Assembly (NCBI GenBank): GCA_016987375.1
Contig: PJRA01000297.1
Coordinates: forward strand, 208,703-221,766
Source of the DNA: Brachionus koreanus
Lineage: Eukaryota > Rotifera > Eurotatoria > Ploima > Brachionidae
Length of the DNA: 13,064 bases
Direction of reading: 5' to 3'
Shown here: positions 8,718-13,064 of the stretch, in pieces
How the letters are laid out: each line of letters opens with the position of its first letter
Numbering within the stretch: position 1 is the stretch's first letter
Notes under the pieces: model-generated
The model's input: only the letters and a program-made list of their open reading frames with translations
Told to the model about the DNA's origin: nothing
Database searches by the model: none
Position numbers and translations under genes: made by a program

Positions 8718-8815
8718 TCATTAATGAGCGACTCAAATACCTTGCATGGTACTGACATGAGTGATACAAGGCTGTAGTCGCCTTTTTGTGCATTGGTAAT
8801 ACATTTGATTGTTGA
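8718..8815 (-). pseudogene. Scrap of a non-LTR reverse transcriptase
   Basis: On the minus strand the reading VLPMHKKG shifts frame by one near 8785 into GDYSLVSLMSVPCKVFESLI and ends at a TAA (about 8720-8718). This is the familiar start of a non-LTR RT: an IHKKGD block followed by (NYRP)VSLTSVPCKVFE. The NYRP stretch between them appears deleted. It lies upstream, on its own strand, of the endonuclease fragment at 7598-8066, the wrong order for one element, so it is probably a separate insertion. Confidence 0.75.
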
Positions 8816-9273
8816 AAATTTTTTTATATGAATGAAAGCATTTGAGTTTAGATTTTTCCAATCTAAAGAATAAACATCATTTAATTTAATTGTTTAGACT
8901 TTAATTAAATCAAAAATCATTTAATTTGCCAATTTCTAGTAAAACAAAAAGATTTCTAAACAAATGCATAAAAAGTAGTCTCACATGCATTAACATTTTG
9001 TTTTTCAACAATTTAAAAGCATCTTCGTTTTAAATACATTTTCTTTTAATCAATAGATTTTTCAGTAATTATAGTTTAAAACACAGCATAGCTAATTAAT
9101 TAACTAAATAGAAAAAAAATCTTTTATCTTAAAATAAAAAAAAACAATGGGCTTTTAAACTAAAATCAAATTTCTCAAACGAAAAATTGATTTTTTTAAT
9201 TGCATTTTTTAGTTTAAATATTTTAAGTTTTTGCTTGATTTTTTAACAATCAACTTTAAATATTCAAGCAAAC
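8816..9273. other. AT-rich region upstream of the microprotein gene, no gene seen
   Basis: No coding signal. It should contain the promoter of the gene starting at 9274. TTTAAATATT occurs twice just before that gene (about 9213 and 9254), but a TATA box cannot be told from background. Confidence 0.5.
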
Positions 9274-9465
9274 ATGGGTAAATGTCCATTGGGTTACACA
9301 GCAGCTGATTTGGCTCGTTTTCAAGCTAGCGAAAAAGCACCAAAGGCTAGTAAATGTCCGCTAGGCTATACATATGCTGATTTTGCTCGTTTCCAATCAA
9401 ATAATCAAGCTATGACTTTTCCAAGCTATGGATTTGGATATAATGGAAGCTTAGGCTTATGGTAG
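9274..9465 (+). CDS. 63-residue microprotein with duplicated KCPLGY motif
   Basis: Starts at ATG 9274 in a good context (CAAACATGG) and ends at TAG. The protein is two copies of a 15-residue unit, KCPLGYTAADLARFQ (residues 3-17) and KCPLGYTYADFARFQ (27-41), joined by a short Ala/Lys/Ser linker and followed by a Gly/Tyr/Phe-rich tail ending GLW. The DNA units (9280-9324 and 9352-9396 approximately) differ at about 10 of 45 bases, mostly at silent positions, so the protein sequence appears selected. There is no signal peptide or membrane segment. The family is not recognised. Two speculative readings: KCP motifs resemble heme-regulatory CP motifs, and the MGKC start could be lipid-modified. The stop codons of this gene and the convergent Ly6 gene are 256 bases apart. 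Further upstream coding exons cannot be excluded. Confidence 0.75.
   Translation: MGKCPLGYTAADLARFQASEKAPKASKCPLGYTYADFARFQSNNQAMTFPSYGFGYNGSLGLW
9280..9396 (+). repeat. Two diverged 45-base coding repeats
   Basis: The repeats start at the two AAATGTCC sites and are 72 bases apart start to start. They encode the two KCPLGY units of the microprotein. About 35 of 45 bases match; three codons carry amino-acid changes at most, the rest are silent. Confidence 0.75.
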
Positions 9466-9523
9466 ATTCATTCTACTTTTTTTTTAAATACGAGATTATT
9501 CTATAAATTTATTTGATTTCTTA

Positions 9524-9529
9524 AATAAA
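9524..9529 (+). terminator. Poly(A) signal of the microprotein gene
   Basis: AATAAA 59 bases after the stop codon; another AATAAA lies near 9576-9581. Both are before the convergent Ly6 gene. Confidence 0.55.
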
Positions 9530-9613
9530 TAGATTAAATGTTCTCTTTCATTATTTATTAATAACCGATAAGAAAAATAAACCCTGGGGAAAAACTAAAA
9601 AAAATTTTAAGTC

Positions 9614-9619
9614 TTTATT
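9614..9619 (-). terminator. Possible poly(A) signal of the Ly6 gene
   Basis: AATAAA on the minus strand about 100 bases after the Ly6 stop at 9724-9722. If used, the transcript also carries the decayed cysteine signature at 9706-9683 in its 3'UTR. Confidence 0.4.
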
Positions 9620-9682
9620 AATTTTAAAAATTTGTTTAAAAATTGAGAAAAGTAAAGAAATTTAATTCTTGATTAATATACT

Positions 9683-9706
9683 GCAACTATCAGCGTTTCA
9701 GCAATC
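9683..9706 (-). pseudogene. Decayed duplicate of the Ly6 terminal signature
   Basis: Minus-strand codons read D-C-stop-N-A-D-S-C, like the CCNTDGC end of the neighbouring Ly6 exon but with TGA in place of the second Cys codon. About 16 of 24 bases match the functional signature and most differences are transitions. An acceptor-like TTTTTTTAG lies about 25 bases upstream (near 9735). It may be an old duplicated last exon. The match is short, so chance is possible. Confidence 0.4.
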
Positions 9707-9721
9707 TTTTTTGAATTTGTT

Positions 9722-10174
9722 CTATTTTTTAGCTAAAAAAATTGAAAAAAAAATTGAGAAAAAAAGTAATTTAATTTTTGATTTATGCGAAATGTCTGAA
9801 TTACAGCCATCAGTATTACAACATTGTTTTTCGCTAATTGTCTCTAAATTTATAAAAGGGTTCATTTTTGAGCCAAACAGGTTCATTTGATTCTCAAGAT
9901 TTTTAGCTAAATTACAATCCAACGAACACTCTTTGCTTATTATTTGATCACCATCTACTTTTTGATTAATTGTCTAAATATTTAAAATTCTATTCAAATT
10001 AAAAAATAATTTTAAAATTTTTACAAGACAACTATTCTCTGTTGAAGGACATGCTGTTAGAGATCCAACTCCTGAACAATCTTTACAAACATAGCACTGA
10101 AGTCCATGTGATATAGGCATCAAGGTAGCAAAAAATGAAATAGCCAAAAGCCAGCCGAATGGAAAAACAAGCAT
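9722..10174 (-). CDS. Ly6/uPAR (three-finger) domain protein, two exons
   Basis: Exon 1 is 10174-10025 and exon 2 is 9973-9722, separated by a 51-nt intron (10024-9974; donor GTAAAA, acceptor ATATTTAG, phase 0). The spliced protein has 133 residues. A signal peptide (about 1-24) precedes LQCYVCKDC. The ten cysteines are at 27, 30, 33, 42, 49, 66, 70, 101, 102 and 107, ending in CCNTDGCN (101-108), the defining pattern of the LU domain. A hydrophobic end (117-131) after a small-residue stretch could be a GPI-attachment signal, although it finishes AKK. Expected location: secreted or tethered on the outside of the cell; such proteins bind receptors or other surface proteins, but the partner here cannot be predicted. 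Without the splice each exon looks like an unrelated short frame. A GTAATT inside the CCNTDGCN codons could act as another donor, but using it would destroy the signature. Confidence 0.88.
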
Positions 10175-10503
10175 ATTTATTTTTTATTTAAAAATTTTTT
10201 TTTCTAAATATTTAACTCTTAATTTTGTTGCCTAATTACAATTGTTGCCAAATAATCATTTTTAATTTTTATTATTAAATCTTAATTACAAATTTCTTAA
10301 AACTGATAACCAAATAATTACGGAGTAGTGGTTACAGCATAAATTAAAGTCATTTTAGCATACAGTCAAAAATATGAAACAGTTACGCTTAGGACATAGA
10401 AAAAATTTAGATAATCAATTTAAACTAATTTTTTTTTACACAGATCAGTTTCATGTTCGCTACCTGTAGCAAATTTTAATCTATTTTTCAAAAAGAAAAT
10501 TAG
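10175..10503. other. AT-rich region upstream of the Ly6 gene, no gene seen
   Basis: No coding signal. GTTGCC occurs twice (near 10226 and 10243). A CATACAGTCAAAAATATGAAAC stretch near 10360 resembles a Tc1-type end only superficially and has no partner. The Ly6 promoter is expected here. Confidence 0.45.
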
Positions 10504-10560
10504 CACTAGAAAACCCGAGGGGCTTTTTAGACCCCTTTTTTAAAATTTGAAACTTGAATA
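10504..10560. repeat. Dispersed repeat, copy R3 (partial), with GGGG/CCCC hairpin
   Basis: CACTAGAAAACCCG, then TTTTTAGAC, a T run and TTTGAAACTTGAAT match the order of elements in R1 and R2. Here the middle forms a 5-bp stem, AGGGG (10518-10522) with CCCCT (10532-10536), across a 9-base loop. The bases just before it are TTAG, one change from TTAA. The right half of R1/R2 (TATCACATATAAATA) is not recognisable. Confidence 0.55.
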
Positions 10561-10806
10561 TTTTTTGAAAGAAATAAAATTTCATAAAATTGCTACAAGA
10601 AACCCAACTATAATTAAATATAATTAAACCTTTAAATAGGATGGCGAATTTTTTTTTTTCAAAAAAAAGTCAGTATTAATTACATTTTTATTTAAGTTGA
10701 AGTTTTAATTAAAAAATTTAATTTCAAAATTAATAAGATTAAATTATTCGATAAAATTAAAAATTTTTTTTTCTTTTTTTAAAAGTTTTATCTTGAAGAA
10801 AACTCA

Positions 10807-10846
10807 AAAAAAAGTCTTTTCAAAGTCAAGTCAAAAGACTTTTTTT
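10807..10846. repeat. Perfect 14-bp inverted repeat (hairpin)
   Basis: AAAAAAAGTCTTTT (10807-10820) is matched exactly in reverse by AAAAGACTTTTTTT (10833-10846), with a 12-base loop CAAAGTCAAGTC. The loop and right arm overlap one copy of an exact 15-base direct repeat, AAAGTCAAGTCAAAA, at 10822-10836 and 10860-10874. Confidence 0.85.
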
Positions 10847-10848
10847 GA

Positions 10849-11069
10849 AAAAAAAATTTAAAGTCAAGTCAAAACCAAGGCAGAATCTGGAGCTCTGTGG
10901 TCTCCAAGATACCTTCTACAGCTCCCTCTACACCGACTCAACCAAAAATCCAAACCATGATCAACGACACAATTGAAGCCAAATTCGAACCAGTAATCGA
11001 GTTCCTCGTAAAACTTACTGCCGAGATAACACTAGTCCACTCACATAGAAAAGTTTTCTCCCTTTCCTG
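10849..11069 (+). pseudogene. Coding-like fragment resembling the end of a retrotransposon ORF1
   Basis: This frame is open for about 72 codons without an early ATG, and ends at TGA 11067-11069. The base composition is much less AT-rich than its surroundings. It reads KSSQNQGRIWSSVVSKIP, a Ser/Thr/Pro/Gln linker, then IQTMINDTIEAKFEPVIEFL and an amphipathic helix-like end. A W(S/A)xVV motif followed by Pro-rich linker and short helix is reminiscent of ORF1 (gag-like) proteins of non-LTR elements, but no diagnostic zinc knuckle is present. A host exon cannot be excluded. A short frame at about 11091-11150 (NKKKKYGLQ..) follows and is not recognised. Confidence 0.45.
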
Positions 11070-11328
11070 ATTATCTTTTAAAATGCTGCAAAGCAATGTT
11101 CGAATGAATAAGAAGAAGAAATATGGACTTCAAATGACTATTTGGAAATAAGGAAAATTATTATTTTTTTTTTTATTAATAAATTTTATTAGTTTTAATG
11201 TAAAAATAAAATATTGACAAAGCTAGAAAACAAAAAAATATTGTCTAATTTAAAAAAAAATTAAAGGCCATTTTATGTTTGAGACAAAATAAAAGTAGAA
11301 ATGAAAAAAATTTAATTGTCTTTAAATT
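11070..11328. other. AT-rich 3' flank of the alpha-crystallin-like gene
   Basis: No supported gene. It includes two minus-strand AATAAA signals, at 11190-11185 and 11177-11172, about 140-155 bases after the stop of the gene at 11329-12966, which are likely poly(A) signals. Confidence 0.5.
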
Positions 11329-12966
11329 TTAGACTCTGACTTCATTCGTATAGATATCACTTTTTGGTCTATGCATTTCTCGTTGATATTTATCACTTTT
11401 TTTCTTGTAATTCTTTGATTGTTTGGAGCTTAGAGCACAATTGAAGTCAAAAAATTCAACTATGGGTATTTCAATGCGTACCCATCCATTTCTCACAAAC
11501 GACACACTCACACCCGCTTCATCAAATTTAAAAAAATTGTCCGGCAGTTTACACTGCCGACTAAATTCTCTAAACATCAATTTGTCATTATTTTCAGTCG
11601 AGTCCGAGTCAATCGAATCCAACGAGGACTCACAAGTACTGGTCAAACTGGCCGATGAACAACTAGACACATCATTATTGAAGAGATTTTTTTTGGCCAA
11701 ATTTGTCTCCTGAATAATTCTTAATTTGAGAATATTTTTCTCTATTCTCACTTGAGTTCGGTCCGATGGGGAACAGCTGGGCAACTTAAAAAAATAAGTC
11801 AAATAAATATTGTCCATTGGGTCTCTTGTAATGCAGTTGAAGCCATCTTCCAGCATTTGATCGTCTATTAGTCGCTGATTAGAAGACAAGTGACGTTCAA
11901 TAGACCTAGATTTAGAGCGCGGTTTGTCCGCGCCTCGTCTCTCGTCAAACCTAACCGACTTGTGTTCATTCAAAAATCCCTCATTGCTCTTGGGCCGCTT
12001 GACACTGCGACAAGTCTGCTTGGCTCGTCGACAAGTCCGCTCACATCCATGCCTGTTCAGCTTGTCATCCACACTAGTGCTCGGCTTAAGAGCCGAGCCA
12101 GTATTTTCACTGTAAAGTGGATTCTGGAATATGTACTCGCGTGTTTTGGCTTGCTGATTAAAACACTTAACAGTTGTATACACTGGTGGTTTTAGACACG
12201 TACATTTTATAAACAGATGGCTATTTTCCAAATAGGACTCGAGTGTGTTTATGTCACAGTTGTCCGGCAAATAAATGTCTTTTTTAAGTTCTCTTTTTAA
12301 ACAATTGTTGCCTTTGGTTAAATCAAGGTCTATAATTGTCGGAGTTGCTAGTTTACTAGTGTTTATTGTAAGTGAATTTGATTGAATGGGCTCAATTCTG
12401 AGACAATGAACAGTCAGCTTTTTGCTAGCCTTGAAATTGCTCTCTACCAGTTGCACACTTATGTCCTCGGGTCCAAAGTCTGGTCCGATGTAAATTGAAG
12501 TTTTGAATTCATCGGAATGATTTTGATTGATTAGCTTGTTGGTAACTTGGCATGACTTGATACTGTCGAAGAACGGAAACGAATTGGAGTCCATTAGAAG
12601 ATTTTCGATTGATTTATTGCTGCTTTTGAGCTTTATTTCGGGCAGACTGTCGAGTTTGGTGCGCGAATCGTGCGACAGTTGGCTCAGACTTGTGGATTTT
12701 ATTGACTCTTTGCCAGTGTCGCTTTCTGTTGAAGCCATTTTGGGCTCTAGCCGCTGGAATTTATTGCTGTTGATCAGCGCGTCCAGTTCTTCAAAGGCCG
12801 ACTGGTCGCAGCTGACCGGCCTCTCTCCTTTCATCGAGTAGTATATTGGGTTGCTGGCCACATTGTAGTAGTCGTACGAAAGCAGATAGTTTTTGTAGAA
12901 ATCGGCGTTTGAACGCGCACTTTTGTTTTTGCCATGTTTTACAAAAACATTTTTGTTCGGTCTCAT
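11329..12966 (-). CDS. Protein with two alpha-crystallin-like (small heat-shock) domains
   Basis: The first ATG is at 12966-12964 (545 residues); the longer frame to 12993 would need a TTG start. A good acceptor (TTTTTTAG ending at 12977) lies 10 nt before the ATG. Two segments resemble alpha-crystallin domains. The first (about 154-260) has FGPEDISVQLVE, KLTVHC, RELKKDIYLPDNCDINTLES and LFIKC. The second (about 385-503) has NIYLTYFFKLP, NILKLRI, REFSRQCKLPDNF and GWVRIEIPI. Each keeps the order: strand, L-x-V/L strand, F/L-R-x-x-x-LPD loop, final strand. Insertions are unusual: about 30 residues in the first domain and an acidic Ser-rich 30 (about 433-462) in the second. The linker (261-384) is basic, with C308, C312 and C319 in an Arg-rich run and an RSKSRS stretch. 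Double-domain small heat-shock proteins are known in flatworms. Likely role: holdase chaperone or scaffold. A CS/PIH-type fold is an alternative with the same topology. Confidence 0.65.
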   Translation of the reverse strand: MRPNKNVFVKHGKNKSARSNADFYKNYLLSYDYYNVASNPIYYSMKGERPVSCDQSAFEELDALINSNKFQRLEPKMASTESDTGKESIKSTSLSQLSHDSRTKLDSLPEIKLKSSNKSIENLLMDSNSFPFFDSIKSCQVTNKLINQNHSDEFKTSIYIGPDFGPEDISVQLVESNFKASKKLTVHCLRIEPIQSNSLTINTSKLATPTIIDLDLTKGNNCLKRELKKDIYLPDNCDINTLESYLENSHLFIKCTCLKPPVYTTVKCFNQQAKTREYIFQNPLYSENTGSALKPSTSVDDKLNRHGCERTCRRAKQTCRSVKRPKSNEGFLNEHKSVRFDERRGADKPRSKSRSIERHLSSNQRLIDDQMLEDGFNCITRDPMDNIYLTYFFKLPSCSPSDRTQVRIEKNILKLRIIQETNLAKKNLFNNDVSSCSSASLTSTCESSLDSIDSDSTENNDKLMFREFSRQCKLPDNFFKFDEAGVSVSFVRNGWVRIEIPIVEFFDFNCALSSKQSKNYKKKSDKYQREMHRPKSDIYTNEVRV

Positions 12967-13064
12967 TTTTAATAATCTAAAAAATTTTATCAATAAGCCT
13001 AGATATTTATGAAAATTTAAAATTAAAAAAAAAATTTAATTATTGTTTTTGAGATTTTATTTTT
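12967..13064. other. 5' flank of the alpha-crystallin-like gene
   Basis: Short AT-rich end of the window. It carries the TTTTTTAG acceptor-like site ending at 12977, so the true transcript start is probably outside this window. Confidence 0.4.

Noticed and set aside
9669..9890. Plus-strand frame of 73 codons across the Ly6 3' exon
   Set aside because: It is antisense to the Ly6 exon, which has a complete cysteine pattern.
10340..10390. Tc1-like end near CATACAGTC
   Set aside because: No partner repeat, no transposase and little similarity beyond ACAGTC.
11423..12841. Plus-strand frames opposite the alpha-crystallin-like gene
   Set aside because: They are shorter, antisense and have no recognisable domain; the minus-strand frame is uninterrupted for 545 codons.
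1..13064. CRISPR array, bacterial operon or phage-defence system
   Set aside because: The introns, poly(A) signals, RRM and Ly6 genes show animal DNA; no regularly spaced repeats are present.

Overview
This is a very AT-rich stretch of animal genomic DNA with short spliceosomal introns (51 and 100 nt in the two genes where they can be placed), AATAAA poly(A) signals, and many decayed transposable elements. Host genes include two hnRNP A/B-type RNA-binding proteins, a Ly6/uPAR (three-finger) protein, and a protein with two alpha-crystallin-like domains. This points to an invertebrate such as a monogonont rotifer or a flatworm. The assignment is an inference from composition, intron size and gene types, not from a database match.

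Layout. 1-1447 (minus): 5'-truncated, broken reverse transcriptase (RT) of a non-LTR retrotransposon that runs off the left edge. 2034-3140 (minus): intact, intronless hnRNP A1-like gene (paralogue A). 3141-5246: gene-poor divergent spacer with a nested inverted repeat (3977-4160) and a Tc1-type transposase relic whose right terminal repeat survives (4400-4902). 5247-6606 (plus): second hnRNP A1-like gene (paralogue B), with one 100-nt intron and an RGG tail. 6953-7490 (minus): decayed, apparently once spliced coding sequence of unknown family. 7489-8209: a direct repeat pair flanking a broken retrotransposon endonuclease fragment; a third relative lies at 10504. 8718-8815 (minus): scrap of another RT. 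9274-9465 (plus): 63-residue microprotein with a duplicated KCPLGY-type motif. 9722-10174 (minus): two-exon Ly6/uPAR-domain gene convergent with the microprotein. 10807-11069: perfect hairpin, exact direct repeat and a coding-like fragment resembling the end of a retrotransposon ORF1. 11329-12966 (minus): 545-residue protein with two alpha-crystallin-like domains.

Functional reading. The four plausible host loci are unrelated in function: RNA processing (the hnRNP pair), an unknown small protein, an extracellular or GPI-linked Ly6 protein, and a chaperone-like protein. There is no operon-like system. The best leads are the KCPLGY microprotein, the divergent hnRNP pair with an intron difference exactly at the nuclear-import motif, the dispersed repeat family, and the two-domain chaperone-like protein with its unusual insertions.
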